Assembly: GCF_023283485.1 (NCBI RefSeq)
Contig: NZ_JAKILU010000015.1
Span: forward strand, 1-64,000
Direction: 5' to 3'
Length of the DNA stretch: 64,000 nt
Origin: Shewanella glacialipiscicola
GTDB lineage: Bacteria; Pseudomonadota; Gammaproteobacteria; Enterobacterales; Shewanellaceae
In this document: positions 36,917 to 46,575 of the stretch, piece after piece
Layout of the letters: each line of letters starts with the position of its first letter
Position numbering within the stretch: the stretch's first letter is position 1
The notes under the pieces: generated by a model
What the model saw: the letters and a program-made list of their open reading frames with translations, nothing else
The model's database searches: none
What the model was told of the DNA's origin: nothing
Made by a program: the position numbers and the translations under genes

Positions 36917-37784
36917 AAAGTTGCAGAAAGTCTTGGCCCGTGCAGGCCATGGCTCCCGTCGTGAGATGGAGGCATGGATTGCTGCAGGCCGAGTTAGTAT
37001 TGATGGTGAAATCGCGGGCCTTGGGGATCGTATTGAAGCCGATGCCAAAATACGTATTGATGGCCGCGCGATTTCGTTAAAGTCTGCCGAAGATGTGATT
37101 TGTCGTGTATTGGCATATCACAAACCTGAAGGCGAAATTTGTAGTCGTAAAGATCCAGAAGGCCGTCCAACGGTATTCGATCGTTTACCTAAAGTGCGTG
37201 ATTCACGCTGGGTAGCGGTAGGCCGTTTAGACATCAACACCTCAGGTTTATTGTTGTTTACCTCAGATGGTGAATTAGCTAACCGCTTAATGCATCCATC
37301 GAACGAAGTGGATCGCGAATACGCAGTGCGTACCTTTGGTGAAATCCCTGAAGCGACAGTACAACGTTTACGTACTGGCGTGATGTTAGAAGACGGCCCA
37401 GCGCAGTTTGATAGCATTAAGCCTGCGGGCGGCGAAGGCATGAACCAATGGTGGCATGTGTGTTTACGCGAAGGTCGTAACCGCGAAGTGCGCCGTTTGT
37501 GGGAATCCCAAGAAGTGCAGGTGAGCCGTTTGATCCGTATCCGTTATGGTATGGTCGAATTGCCAAAATCACTGCCACGTGGTGGCTGGGTTGAATTGCC
37601 AATGGAGCAAGTAAACTACTTGCGTAAATTGGCAGGTTTAGAGCCAGAAACCCGTACTATGCTTGCCGCTGATAAACACAGTGTGGCCCGTGCACAAGTA
37701 AAAAGTGCCAAAATCCGCCGCGCTGTACGTAAGCATAAAGTGACTGGAACAGGACAACCTAAGCCAACGCGTCAGCGCAGCTAA
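36909..37784 (+). CDS. rluB: 23S rRNA pseudouridine(2605) synthase RluB
   Basis: RluB makes pseudouridine 2605 in the 23S rRNA. An S4 RNA-binding domain covers about residues 3-50 ([21 protein letters not shown]), and the RsuA-type catalytic motif [17 protein letters not shown] holds the nucleophile D108. [24 protein letters not shown] is typical of RluB rather than RluE/RluF. A basic C-terminal tail of about 50 residues is rich in Lys and Arg. It has 291 residues, with translation likely coupled to scpB. Confidence 0.95.
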   Translation: MSEKLQKVLARAGHGSRREMEAWIAAGRVSIDGEIAGLGDRIEADAKIRIDGRAISLKSAEDVICRVLAYHKPEGEICSRKDPEGRPTVFDRLPKVRDSRWVAVGRLDINTSGLLLFTSDGELANRLMHPSNEVDREYAVRTFGEIPEATVQRLRTGVMLEDGPAQFDSIKPAGGEGMNQWWHVCLREGRNREVRRLWESQEVQVSRLIRIRYGMVELPKSLPRGGWVELPMEQVNYLRKLAGLEPETRTMLAADKHSVARAQVKSAKIRRAVRKHKVTGTGQPKPTRQRS

Positions 37785-37856
37785 GTGGTTTAACCTAAGC
37801 TGTTTTGCTCATGTTCTACTCATGTCCTGATATAGGTTAACGCTTATTTCAGCTAA

Positions 37857-37887
37857 AACGCTCGATGAACCTCATCGGGCGTTTTTT
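37857..37887 (+). terminator. Terminator after rluB
   Basis: A 12-bp stem (37857-37868 with 37872-37883, one T-G pair) closes on a 3-nt loop and ends in a T-run. It also lies just downstream of the convergent LysR gene. Confidence 0.9.
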
Positions 37888-37921
37888 ATTTTGCTTATTC
37901 TTATCTTGAGTGCAGGTTAAC

Positions 37922-38806
37922 TTACCGATTACTCATCAAAAAATCGACAAAGGCACGGTCTGCTTGACTGACGGGGCGCTGTTTTTTCCATGCGATATGT
38001 AGGTTCAAAAATACCGGCGGATCAAAAGGTTTAGCTAATATGTCATCTTTGGCACTTATCGCCATTTCAAGTACGCTAGTAATGCCAAAACCTTGAGAAA
38101 CTATCTGTTTAATAAGATTAATAAGATTAGTCTCAAAAGCAATATTAGGCTTTTTCCCCAGCTCTTTGGCTTGAGATAAAATCCATTCACGGTGGAAGTA
38201 ACCTGTTTTGAACATCACTAACTCATGGTCAAAAAAGTCATTTAAACTCACGGCACTATGTTCTGCTAAAGGATGTTCGGTCCCCATCGCGATCACCATT
38301 TGCTCACGGATCAGCAACTGACTATCTAGCTCAGGTTGCAGATCTTGGGCAGTAATAATAGCAATATCCACTTCTTCCTGTTGCAGCATGCGCAGCGCAT
38401 CGCGAGTGCCGCCTTCAAACAGTGACAGTTTTAGCTCTGGGTATTTATGCCGAAAAGCCATTAAACGCGAAGGAAGATAGAAAGAGCCCAACATACCCGG
38501 TACAGCAATGCGGACTTCACCTGAGGTCAGGTTGGCCATTGCCTTAATTTGCGCTTCGGCTTGTTTCAATTGCTTAAGGATGAGTATGGCGTGTTGATGC
38601 AGCACTAAACCTTCGGCAGTGAGTGCGAGTAATTTATCATGCTTATTACTAGTACGGTTGACTAATGTCACGCCCAGAGCGACTTCTAAGCGCTTGATAC
38701 TTTGGCTTAAAGCCGGTTGTGCCATATTCAGTTTTTTTGCTGCTAAAGTAAAACTACCGGTACTGGCTAGGGCATCTAAATGTTTGAGTTGGCGAATATC
38801 CATCAA
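37922..38806 (-). CDS. LysR family transcriptional regulator
   Basis: The 294-residue protein has an N-terminal winged helix-turn-helix (about residues 4-61: LKHLDALASTGSFTLAAKKLNMAQPALSQSIKRLEVALG) and a periplasmic-binding-protein-like effector domain. It is divergent from an MFS transporter with 171 bp between them, the usual layout for a LysR protein controlling its neighbour. A perfect 11-bp inverted repeat in that gap is a likely binding site. The co-inducer is unknown. Confidence 0.94.
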   Translation of the reverse strand: MMDIRQLKHLDALASTGSFTLAAKKLNMAQPALSQSIKRLEVALGVTLVNRTSNKHDKLLALTAEGLVLHQHAILILKQLKQAEAQIKAMANLTSGEVRIAVPGMLGSFYLPSRLMAFRHKYPELKLSLFEGGTRDALRMLQQEEVDIAIITAQDLQPELDSQLLIREQMVIAMGTEHPLAEHSAVSLNDFFDHELVMFKTGYFHREWILSQAKELGKKPNIAFETNLINLIKQIVSQGFGITSVLEMAISAKDDILAKPFDPPVFLNLHIAWKKQRPVSQADRAFVDFLMSNR

Positions 38807-38874
38807 TTGGGCTCATACTGGTTAGTCTGTGGCAAGGATCGTTATTTGAGTCGGCTTATTTATAATTAAGATAT

Positions 38875-38920
38875 ATAACAATAATCAATGATTATGATAG
38901 ATATTATTTATTATTGTTAT
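38875..38920. promoter_or_regulatory. Inverted repeat, probable LysR operator between divergent genes
   Basis: ATAACAATAAT (38875-38885) is repeated in inverted form as ATTATTGTTAT (38910-38920). Between them lies a second dyad, ATAATCA/TGATTAT (overlapping the left arm). The stretch is AT-rich and sits midway between the lysR and MFS starts. Confidence 0.6.
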
Positions 38921-38977
38921 GTTAAGTCCAGTGATAACCTTTGTCTACCTTATGAGTGATGCTTTGTCGAGGCTCCT

Positions 38978-40234
38978 GTGCAAGCCGTGTTAGATACTAT
39001 GATTGACAATAAACAACGTGATAGCCGATTGATGTGGGCGCTGTGCGTAGCCTCTGTGGTGGTATATATCAACCTGTATCTGATGCAAGGCATGCTGCCG
39101 CTGATTGCAGAGCATTTTGTGGTATCGGGCTCTAAAGCGACGTTGATTTTGTCGGTGACCAGTTTTTCCTTAGCTTTTTCATTACTCCTGTATGCGGTGC
39201 TGTCGGATCGTATTGGTCGGCATACGCCAATTATTGTCAGCTTATGGCTGTTAGCGCTGTCTAATTTATTGCTAATTTGGGCGCCGGACTTTAACGGATT
39301 AGTGTTGGTGCGATTATTACAAGGTGGATTACTTGCTGCAGTGCCAGCCATTGCTATGGCGTATTTTAAAGAGCAATTGTCAGCCAGTACCATTCTTAAA
39401 GCCGCCGGTATTTATATTATGGCAAATAGCATAGGCGGCATTATTGGGCGTTTACTTGGCGGTGTGATGTCGCAGTATCTCTCTTGGCAAGAATCCATGT
39501 GGTTGTTGTTTTTAGTAACACTTGCGGGCGTTGCTTTAGTTAATTATCTATTACCGTCAGTGGCTAATGCACAGGCGATGTCGCAGAATAAAACCGCGCC
39601 ATCCTTATCAAAATGTGCTCGCTTGATACAAGATTATTACGGTTTTAGCCATCATCTTACCGATGCACAAATGCGCTTAGTGTACGCAATTGGTGGCTTG
39701 ACCTTTATGATGATGGTGAATCAATTTAGTTTTATTCAGTTGCATTTAATGGCGTCTCCCTATGAATGGAGCCGTTTCCAAGCGACATTGATTTTTTTGT
39801 GTTATTCCAGTGGCACTATGGCCTCGTATTTTACTGCTAAATGGTTAGCTAAATTTGGCCAGCATAAGCTGTATCAATGGTCTTGGTGCTTGATGCTTAC
39901 AGGTAGTTTACTGACCCTGTTTGATACCTCTTTGACCATTTGTTTAGGCTTTTTAATGACCGCTTGTGGATTTTTCTTGACTCATAGTTGCTGTAACTCC
40001 TTTGTGGCAATGCGTGCTAATCGCGACCGTGCTAAAGCGACCTCACTCTATTTATGCTTTTATTACCTCGGCGCGGCGATGGGTGGCCCGTATTTGATGA
40101 TGTTTTGGCATGAGGCGCAGTGGCGCGGTGTGGTGATGGGGTCGTTAACCCTATTAGCCTTAATTGCTTTAGCTATCACCCGTTTGCACTATCATCAAAC
40201 CCATGTCAAACAGGCATTAGTCGACATTGATTAG
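38978..40234 (+). CDS. MFS transporter
   Basis: The 418-residue major facilitator protein has about 12 membrane segments. The cytoplasmic loop 2-3 motif LSDRIGRHTPI and a second-domain YFTAKWLAKFGQHKL are visible. The overall form resembles the YnfM/AraJ-like drug/sugar efflux subgroup. GAGG at 38968-38971 supports the GTG start at 38978; an ATG at 38999 is the alternative. The divergent LysR gene probably regulates it. The substrate is unknown. Confidence 0.9.
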   Translation: MQAVLDTMIDNKQRDSRLMWALCVASVVVYINLYLMQGMLPLIAEHFVVSGSKATLILSVTSFSLAFSLLLYAVLSDRIGRHTPIIVSLWLLALSNLLLIWAPDFNGLVLVRLLQGGLLAAVPAIAMAYFKEQLSASTILKAAGIYIMANSIGGIIGRLLGGVMSQYLSWQESMWLLFLVTLAGVALVNYLLPSVANAQAMSQNKTAPSLSKCARLIQDYYGFSHHLTDAQMRLVYAIGGLTFMMMVNQFSFIQLHLMASPYEWSRFQATLIFLCYSSGTMASYFTAKWLAKFGQHKLYQWSWCLMLTGSLLTLFDTSLTICLGFLMTACGFFLTHSCCNSFVAMRANRDRAKATSLYLCFYYLGAAMGGPYLMMFWHEAQWRGVVMGSLTLLALIALAITRLHYHQTHVKQALVDID

Positions 40235-40264
40235 TGGATTCATACCCAGTCAATGTTGTTAAAC

Positions 40265-40297
40265 CAAGGCCAACACTAATCTGTTGGCCTTAGTATT
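40265..40297 (+). terminator. Terminator after MFS gene
   Basis: AAGGCCAAC (40265-40273) and GTTGGCCTT (40282-40290) form a 9-bp stem with an 8-nt loop, followed by a short T-rich tail. Confidence 0.75.
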
Positions 40298-40601
40298 TTA
40301 GTGCCGCGTTATAGAGGTTTTATCTTCATTTACCTTTTGGTGTATAAAGGTTTTGTGATTCATCCTGTAAACTCACGCTCTAACAGGGTGATATTGCTAT
40401 CCCTTTAGTGCATTTAAGGGCTAAAGCGATTAGGCTGAGTTTAGATAGCGTGGATAAACGTGATGCAAACCAATACCGTTCGCTAAAATCAGCATCACTT
40501 CTTTAAGATGCAGTTTTATATACGGTTTCAGGTATGATTTTAGGTCGTTAGATGCTGCGCTATGTGAGCGGCGCGATATGGATAAATAAGGGGTAATAAG
40601 T
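40298..40601. other. Intergenic interval upstream of a small unknown gene
   Basis: About 300 bp contain no credible open frame or repeat. A minus-strand open frame crossing 40430-40705 overlaps the next gene and has no ribosome binding site. A promoter for the 40602 gene should lie here but I cannot place it with confidence. Confidence 0.3.
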
Positions 40602-40970
40602 TTGGCAATTGAACATAATGAGATGGCGGGTAGTTTAAGCGCACTGCAATGTCGCACCAACTTCACCATCAAAAATATTACTGAATATATGCTCCCCGAT
40701 ACCAAAGAGGCTTTCTATTTACACCTCGACGGTAAAGTCCCTAATTTGATTATTCGTCCAGCCTTTGAAGTTTTTTCTGGCGAATTTGCCACTATTGCAG
40801 GCGTACATGCTAAATATGATTATTTTCATAATGCGCAAATGACGCGTTTCCCTAAGCGTTTACATAAGAGCCTGACTGAAATTCACTATGGTTTAGCATT
40901 TAGCTTTGACACCGTTGAAGCGGTGCAGCTTTTTATTACAAGGCTCAGTGCGATAGTGAAAGGCGCTTAA
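40602..40970 (+). CDS. Conserved-looking small protein, unknown function
   Basis: The protein has 122 residues, soluble by composition, with no signal peptide or known motif. It contains a mixed alpha/beta pattern (PNLIIRPAFEVFSGEFATIAGVHAKYDYFHNAQMTRFP). AAGGGG about 8 bases before the TTG at 40602 supports that start; ATG at 40623 is the alternative. The gene is isolated between an MFS transporter and an ABC efflux operon. I do not recognise the family. Confidence 0.65.
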   Translation: MAIEHNEMAGSLSALQCRTNFTIKNITEYMLPDTKEAFYLHLDGKVPNLIIRPAFEVFSGEFATIAGVHAKYDYFHNAQMTRFPKRLHKSLTEIHYGLAFSFDTVEAVQLFITRLSAIVKGA

Positions 40971-41090
40971 CCCCTAAGCTATTTAGCATTTTATGTTGAA
41001 TTTAAAGATTAGGTTTAATTTGAAAATTTAGTTCAGCGCAGTAATACCGGTTGTTGTCGAAATGTTCAGTTAGGCCCAAGGAGGCCTGCC

Positions 41091-42044
41091 ATGAGTATGA
41101 ATATGCATGTCGTCACGGCAAGCTTAGGGTGTTTGTTACTGTTAGTGGGTTGTACAGAACACGCGCCTAGAGTGTTTGGCACTGTTGAGCGGGACAGACT
41201 GACACTCACGGCCCCTGTGGGTGAACTCATAACTCAAGTGAATGTAGTTGAAGGTCAGCGGGTTAAAGCGGGTGAAGTGTTACTCACGCTCGATGCCACA
41301 GCCGCTAATGCGCGCCTTGCCCTGCGCCAAGCTGAACTTGAGCAAGCTAATGCTAAGCTTGCTGAGGCGATTGCCGGCGCGCGTTTAGAAGATATTAAAA
41401 AAGCCAAAGCAGTGCTCGATGGTGCCAATGCCAGCGTTAAAGAAGCACTGCGCGCCTTTGAACGAACTCAGCGTTTGTTTGCGACTCATGTACTCAGTCA
41501 AGCTGATTTAGATACTGCCCGCGCGGCGCGTGATACTAGTTTAGCCAAACAAACAGAGGCGGAGCAAAGTCTGCGTCTGTTAGAAAACGGCACCCGCAGT
41601 GAACAACTTGATCAAGCAAAAGCTGCCGTAGCTGCTGCTAATGCAAGTATAGGTTTGGAGCAAAAAGCCTTAGCTGATTTGACCTTAGTGGCAGCGCGCG
41701 ATGCGGTTGTTGACACTTTGCCTTGGCGAGTGGGCGATAGAATTGCACCGGGCACTCAGTTGATAGGCTTGCTCGCGAGCGCTAACCCCTATGTTCGGGT
41801 GTACCTACCCGCGACTCAGCTCGATAATGTGAAGGCGGGCACAAACGTTAATATTCTTGTTGATGGCCGTGAAACGCCGATTATTGGCACGGTACGTAAT
41901 ATCCGTAGTCAACCCGCTTATACCCCATTTTATGCACTCAATGAACGTGACCGCGCGCGCTTGATGTATTTGACTGATATTACTATTTCGGCAGAAGGTC
42001 AGGACTTACCTACGGGTATGGCATTAGAAGTTGAACTGCCATGA
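41091..42044 (+). CDS. HlyD-family periplasmic adaptor, lipoprotein (YbhG-like)
   Basis: This 317-residue membrane fusion protein would link an ABC exporter to an outer-membrane channel. The N-terminal signal ends in a lipobox (LLLLVGC, Cys21). A biotinyl-lipoyl half (GELITQVNVVEGQRVKAGEVLLTLD) is followed by a long alpha-helical coiled-coil hairpin of about residues 75-190 and a beta-barrel part. AGGAGG precedes the ATG. It overlaps the ATPase gene by four bases (ATGA). This resembles the ybhGFSR set, but with one permease. Confidence 0.92.
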   Translation: MSMNMHVVTASLGCLLLLVGCTEHAPRVFGTVERDRLTLTAPVGELITQVNVVEGQRVKAGEVLLTLDATAANARLALRQAELEQANAKLAEAIAGARLEDIKKAKAVLDGANASVKEALRAFERTQRLFATHVLSQADLDTARAARDTSLAKQTEAEQSLRLLENGTRSEQLDQAKAAVAAANASIGLEQKALADLTLVAARDAVVDTLPWRVGDRIAPGTQLIGLLASANPYVRVYLPATQLDNVKAGTNVNILVDGRETPIIGTVRNIRSQPAYTPFYALNERDRARLMYLTDITISAEGQDLPTGMALEVELP

Positions 42045-42997
42045 GTCACAGTGACTTTGCGATTGAGACCCACGGCATGACCCGCGCCTTTGCTGGCGTC
42101 AATGCAGTGGAAAACCTCGATTTAGCCATTCCCAAGGGGACGATTTATGGTTTTCTTGGCCCTAATGGTTGTGGTAAATCCACCTCCATTCGTATGTTGA
42201 CTGGACTGTTAAGCCCTACGTCGGGGGATATTCGGGTTTTGGGGGAAACCTTACCCGGCGCTGAGGAAAAATTACGCCGTCGTATCGGCTATATGACGCA
42301 AAAATTCTCTCTTTATGACAATCTTTCGGTGCGAGAAAACCTTGAGTTTGTAGCGCAAATTTATGGGTTGAATCGTAAGAATGCCAAGTTGCGCATCGCT
42401 GAGTTACTCACGCTTTATGATTTAGGTGGACGTCAGAAACAAATGGCAGGCTCAATGAGTGGCGGCCAAAGACAGCGTTTAGCCTTAGCCGCTGCAACCT
42501 TACATCATCCTGAGTTACTGTTTCTTGATGAGCCTACGTCAGCAGTCGATCCTGAAAATCGCCGCGAGTTTTGGGAGCGTTTATTCGATCTCAGTGCCCA
42601 AGGTACGACCATACTGGTCTCGACTCATTATATGGATGAGGCCGAACGTTGCCACGGTTTAGCGATTTTAGAGCGGGGAATAAAACGTGCTGATGGCTCG
42701 CCGCAACAATTAATGGCGGCGATGGGCGCTAGAGTGATTGAAGTCTCTGGTGATGATTTGCGTACATTAAAACAATCACTTATAACCGAGTCTGCCATAT
42801 TGTCGGCGGCGCAAATCGGCAGTCGTCTACGGGTGTTAGTGCGCAGTGATATTGCCGATCCATTAGCGTGGCTCAAGCCAAGGGTCGCAAACCGTGCAAT
42901 GGAAGAAGTACGCGCCAGTTTAGAGGATGTGTTTGTAACGTGCACAGGTGAGCGTGTGGGTGCTAACTCGACTCTTGAGGCTGACCATGTGGCGTAG
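42041..42997 (+). CDS. ABC transporter ATP-binding protein
   Basis: The 318-residue single nucleotide-binding domain has Walker A GPNGCGKST (residues 40-48), the signature MSGGQRQRLALAAA near residue 140, Walker B LLFLDEPTSAVDP and the H-loop STHYMDEAERC. The C-terminal extension of about 90 residues is of the kind seen in ABC-2-type exporters. E. coli YbhF has two such domains; this one has a single copy. It works with the adaptor before it and the permease after it. Confidence 0.94.
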   Translation: MSHSDFAIETHGMTRAFAGVNAVENLDLAIPKGTIYGFLGPNGCGKSTSIRMLTGLLSPTSGDIRVLGETLPGAEEKLRRRIGYMTQKFSLYDNLSVRENLEFVAQIYGLNRKNAKLRIAELLTLYDLGGRQKQMAGSMSGGQRQRLALAAATLHHPELLFLDEPTSAVDPENRREFWERLFDLSAQGTTILVSTHYMDEAERCHGLAILERGIKRADGSPQQLMAAMGARVIEVSGDDLRTLKQSLITESAILSAAQIGSRLRVLVRSDIADPLAWLKPRVANRAMEEVRASLEDVFVTCTGERVGANSTLEADHVA

Positions 42998-44108
42998 AAT
43001 TTTTGCAATTGTTGTCAAAGAGCTGCGGCAATTGTCTCGGGATCGCATGACCTTTGGCATGATAGTGATGATCCCGCTGGTGCAACTCATGCTGTTTGGT
43101 TATGCCATCAATACCGATGCGCGTCATCTGCCAGCCGGTCTAGTTAATTTAAGTGATTCCGCTTATAGCCGCGCACTGGTTCAGGCGGTTGAAGCAACGC
43201 AGGTGGTGGATTTTCAGCAGCGTTATGTCAGCGTAGTTGAGGCTGAGGCGGCAATTACTCGCGGCGAAGTGAAAGCCGTATTGTATTTACCTGCCGATCT
43301 CGATGAGCGTTTAGTGCGCCACCCCGCTTTTGCTGGGCAGGCCTATTTAGCACAACCTATCGGCCAATGGCTGGTGGATGGCTCAGATACTGTCGTTGCC
43401 GCAACATTCCGTAGCCTAAGACAAATGCCGCTGGATGAAGTCGCAGGTAGAGCGTCAAAAAGTAGTACGCCGAGTTTTGAAGTGGTGCAATATTTCAACC
43501 CCGAGCAACGCTCAGTGGTCAACATAGTGCCTGGTCTTTTGGGGGTGATTTTAACCATGACCATGGTGATGTTTACCTCTGCAGCCATAGTGCGTGAGCG
43601 TGAGCAGGGTAATATGGAGTTTTTGATCACCACGCCCGTGCGGCCGCTTGAATTAATGCTCGGTAAAATCGTGCCCTATGTATTGGTTGGCTTTGTACAA
43701 GTCATCATTATTTTGAGCGCTGGGCATGTGTTGTTCGATGTACCCATTCGTGGTGGGCTCGATTCTATTGCCCTTGCCGCCATGTTGTTTATTTGTGCCA
43801 GTTTAACCTTAGGTTTAGTCATCTCAACCATTGCCAAAACTCAGCTGCAGTCAATGCAGATGACGATATTTATCCTTTTGCCATCAATATTATTATCGGG
43901 ATTTATGTTCCCCTACGAGGCCATGCCCATCGCGGCGCAGTGGATTGCTGAAGCCTTGCCTGCAACACATTTTATGCGTATGTCACGGGCTATTGTACTG
44001 CGCGATGCCCAAGTGATGGATCTACAATTTGATGCCCTGTGGATGATAGGTTTTACCTGTATAGGTTTGTTTATTGCAAGTTTACGATTTTCAAAACGCT
44101 TGGATTAG
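42987..44108 (+). CDS. ABC-2 type transporter permease (YbhS/YbhR-like)
   Basis: The 373-residue inner-membrane permease starts at the ATG at 42987, overlapping the ATPase gene by 11 bp, with GAGG seven bases upstream. One N-terminal membrane segment (GMIVMIPLVQLMLFGYAI) is followed by a periplasmic domain of about 130 residues and five more segments from about residue 180. EREQGNMEFLITTPVRPLELMLGK is the conserved ABC-2 cytoplasmic motif. Only one permease gene is present, so it likely acts as a homodimer. Confidence 0.93.
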   Translation: MWRRIFAIVVKELRQLSRDRMTFGMIVMIPLVQLMLFGYAINTDARHLPAGLVNLSDSAYSRALVQAVEATQVVDFQQRYVSVVEAEAAITRGEVKAVLYLPADLDERLVRHPAFAGQAYLAQPIGQWLVDGSDTVVAATFRSLRQMPLDEVAGRASKSSTPSFEVVQYFNPEQRSVVNIVPGLLGVILTMTMVMFTSAAIVREREQGNMEFLITTPVRPLELMLGKIVPYVLVGFVQVIIILSAGHVLFDVPIRGGLDSIALAAMLFICASLTLGLVISTIAKTQLQSMQMTIFILLPSILLSGFMFPYEAMPIAAQWIAEALPATHFMRMSRAIVLRDAQVMDLQFDALWMIGFTCIGLFIASLRFSKRLD

Positions 44109-44276
44109 CCTAATACGAGTTTTATTCTCAAGCATAAAGGTTTGAGTGTTGATGTAGCGCAAACTATCACTAAAAAGTGGTACTAAGTTATTGAAATTGA
44201 TGTTGCTTAATTAGGCATTACTTTACACTTCAATTAGGACTATTGCCGCCATCATGCTTAGTAAAGAGAATATATT

Positions 44277-45563
44277 ATGCCGCCAATTCGTTGTCATAGT
44301 GCGCTCAATGCCGTTGCTCTAATTCAAAGCGGCGAGACGCTATGGACGCACTCGATGGGCGCGACGCCCCGAATTTTATTAGATGCTTTAGCCAAGCACG
44401 CTCTCACCAAAGATAATCTCACCCTTTTACAGCTACATACCGAAGGCGCCGAATCCTTAAGTCATCCAAATTTAAAAGGGCATTTACGCCACCGCTGCTT
44501 TTTTGGTGGGTTGCCAACACGGGCATTATTGCAAAGTGGTGATGCGGATTATGTGCCGATTTTTCTTTCAGAAGTGCCAAAGTTATTTCGCAGTGGCGAA
44601 CAAAAAATTGATACTGCGATGATCCAAGTTTCGCCGCCCGATAAGCACGGCATGTGTTCTCTGGGGATTTCGGTTGAAGCCACGCTCGCGGCTTGCCAAG
44701 TGGCGGGTAAGATCATCGCCCATATTAATCCACAAATGCCACGTACCCACGGCGATGGTTTTATTCATATTAACCGCTTTGCCGCTGTGTATGAACAAAG
44801 CGTGGCTTTGCCGATACATTCCTTTGCAACGGGTGATACCGTGAGTTTGGCTATTGGCCAACATGTTGCGCAACTGGTGCGTGATGGGGATTGTTTGCAG
44901 ATGGGTATTGGCGCAATCCCCGATGCTGTGCTGTCCTGTCTAACCGGGCATCGCGATCTGGGAATTCATACTGAGTTGTTTTCGGATGGAATATTGCAAC
45001 TGGTTGAAAAGGGTGTGGTGAACAACAGTAAAAAACGTTTTTATCCTGGCAAATTAGTCACAGGTTTTGCTCTGGGCAGCCAAAAGTTATACGACTATGT
45101 TGATGATAATCCAGCAGTGATTTTTATGGATATTGAGCAAGTGAATGACACGGCTATTATTCGTAAAAACCCGAATGTGATGGCGATTAACTCGGCGCTG
45201 CAGGTCGACCTTTCTGGCCAAGTGTGCGCTGACTCCATCGGGGCTAAAATTTATTCTGGCGTTGGTGGGCAGATGGATTTTATTCGCGGCGCCGGGTTAT
45301 CAGAAGGCGGTCGCTCGGTGATTGCGCTACCAAGTACAGCAGCGGGCGGCAGTATTTCCCGTATTGCCACCGTGTTATCACCTGGCGCTGGCGTAGTTAC
45401 AACGAGGGCACACGTGCATTATATTGTGACTGAATATGGCGCCGCCAATTTACGTGGCCGTTCATTGCGTGAACGAGCACAAGCGCTCATTGCCATCGCT
45501 CATCCCGATTTTAGGGAGCAACTGAGCAAAGAGGCGTTTGAAGTTTGGGGGTTAAGAGTTTAG
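44277..45563 (+). CDS. Acetyl-CoA hydrolase/CoA-transferase family protein
   Basis: The 428-residue protein is of the Cat1/Cat2 and 4-hydroxybutyrate CoA-transferase family. It includes HSMGATPRILLDAL, GIGAIPDAVLSCL, the catalytic glutamate candidate in IHTELFSDGI, and GVGGQMDFIRGAGLSEGGRS. Such enzymes move CoA between acetyl-CoA and a carboxylic acid, or hydrolyse it. The exact acceptor cannot be read. It stands alone, just upstream of an IS element. Confidence 0.88.
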   Translation: MPPIRCHSALNAVALIQSGETLWTHSMGATPRILLDALAKHALTKDNLTLLQLHTEGAESLSHPNLKGHLRHRCFFGGLPTRALLQSGDADYVPIFLSEVPKLFRSGEQKIDTAMIQVSPPDKHGMCSLGISVEATLAACQVAGKIIAHINPQMPRTHGDGFIHINRFAAVYEQSVALPIHSFATGDTVSLAIGQHVAQLVRDGDCLQMGIGAIPDAVLSCLTGHRDLGIHTELFSDGILQLVEKGVVNNSKKRFYPGKLVTGFALGSQKLYDYVDDNPAVIFMDIEQVNDTAIIRKNPNVMAINSALQVDLSGQVCADSIGAKIYSGVGGQMDFIRGAGLSEGGRSVIALPSTAAGGSISRIATVLSPGAGVVTTRAHVHYIVTEYGAANLRGRSLRERAQALIAIAHPDFREQLSKEAFEVWGLRV

Positions 45564-45593
45564 TTTTGATATGAAAATGGATGATAAATATCA

Positions 45594-45601
45594 TTCTGTT
45601 A
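45594..45601 (+). repeat. 8-bp target-site duplication, left copy
   Basis: TTCTGTTA directly precedes the left inverted repeat of the IS; the same 8 bases follow its right end at 46576-46583. Confidence 0.9.
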
Positions 45602-46575
45602 CATGCCTCTGCATCTGAATCAGTTTTGGCCTATTCTTATAGTCTAAATCAAACTTAGCAGTGAGATTTTCGATGAAAATGCCTGAAGCGAGCTTTTTCG
45701 AGTGGCAAGGTCAATTCAATTCTGAAACTGATTGCTTAAATCACATTAAGAAAATGAGATGGCCTAATGGTTTTATGTGCCCTAGATGCGGTTGTGAGCA
45801 TGCCTATGAGCTTACCACTCGGCAGTTATATGAATGTAGTCAATGTCATAAACAAACATCGGTAACGGCAGACACCTTATTCCACGGTAGTCGTATCCCT
45901 TTAACCAAATGGTTTTGGGCTATCTACTTTTTAGGCTCGGATAAAGGCAGTATTTCTGCATTAAGGTTGAGCAAACTCATAGACGTTAATTGGCGAACCG
46001 CACGCTTGGTATTAAGTAAGCTGAGAACGGCGATGGGCCATAGGGACAGCCTATATAGACTATCAGGCGTCATTGAAATTGATGATGCCTTGGTGGGTGG
46101 CAAAAGGAAGGGCAAACGTGGGCGTGGTGCTGCAGGCAAAACACCCGTTTTAGTTGCCGTTGAAAGCAAAGGAAAAAAGGCAGGTTTTATTGCTATGCAG
46201 GCCGTCAATCGTGTTTGCCATGATAACGTTGAACAGTTTGTTGCTAAGCATTTAACGATACAGCAGGAAGTGCATAAAGACGGTTTACCCGCATTGAATA
46301 TTATCGATAAGACTCAACAACATGAAGCAAGGGTCACGCCCAGTGAGCTTGTTGATGAATGGCTGCCTTGGGTTCATATTGCTATTGGTAATTTGAAGGC
46401 ATTTTTGCTGGGGACATTTCACGGTGTCACAGGTAAGTTTCTTCAAGAATACCTTAATGAGTTCTGTTATCGGTTCAATCGCAGACAGATGGAGCGAGAG
46501 ATACCTAACAGGTTGTTGAATTTAGCCATAATTCATGCGCCAGTACATTCTCACTGAGTCAAGTACATAGGCATG
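45602..46575 (+). mobile_element. Complete IS1595-family insertion sequence, 974 bp
   Basis: Terminal inverted repeats start with CATGCCT on both ends (left 45602-45623, right complement 46554-46575, about 18 of 22-23 positions matching). The element is flanked by an 8-bp direct repeat, TTCTGTTA, the duplication length known for the IS1595 family. One full-length transposase lies inside. It sits in an intergenic space and breaks no gene. Confidence 0.92.
45673..46557 (+). CDS. IS1595-family transposase
   Basis: The transposase is about 294 residues from the ATG at 45673 (298 from the GTG at 45661). An N-terminal zinc ribbon (CPRCGCEHAY...CSQCH) precedes the DDE-type catalytic domain: IEIDDALVGGKRKGKRGRG gives the first aspartate, VHKDGLPALN the second, and GNLKAFLLGTFHGVTGKF an asparagine/lysine pair, the DDNK form known in parts of the IS1595 family such as ISSod11-like elements. 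FCYRFNRR is the family C-terminal signature. The frame is intact. Confidence 0.92.
   Translation: MKMPEASFFEWQGQFNSETDCLNHIKKMRWPNGFMCPRCGCEHAYELTTRQLYECSQCHKQTSVTADTLFHGSRIPLTKWFWAIYFLGSDKGSISALRLSKLIDVNWRTARLVLSKLRTAMGHRDSLYRLSGVIEIDDALVGGKRKGKRGRGAAGKTPVLVAVESKGKKAGFIAMQAVNRVCHDNVEQFVAKHLTIQQEVHKDGLPALNIIDKTQQHEARVTPSELVDEWLPWVHIAIGNLKAFLLGTFHGVTGKFLQEYLNEFCYRFNRRQMEREIPNRLLNLAIIHAPVHSH

Noticed and set aside
40430..40705. Minus-strand frame of 91 codons
   Set aside because: No ribosome binding site and overlaps the better supported gene at 40602.
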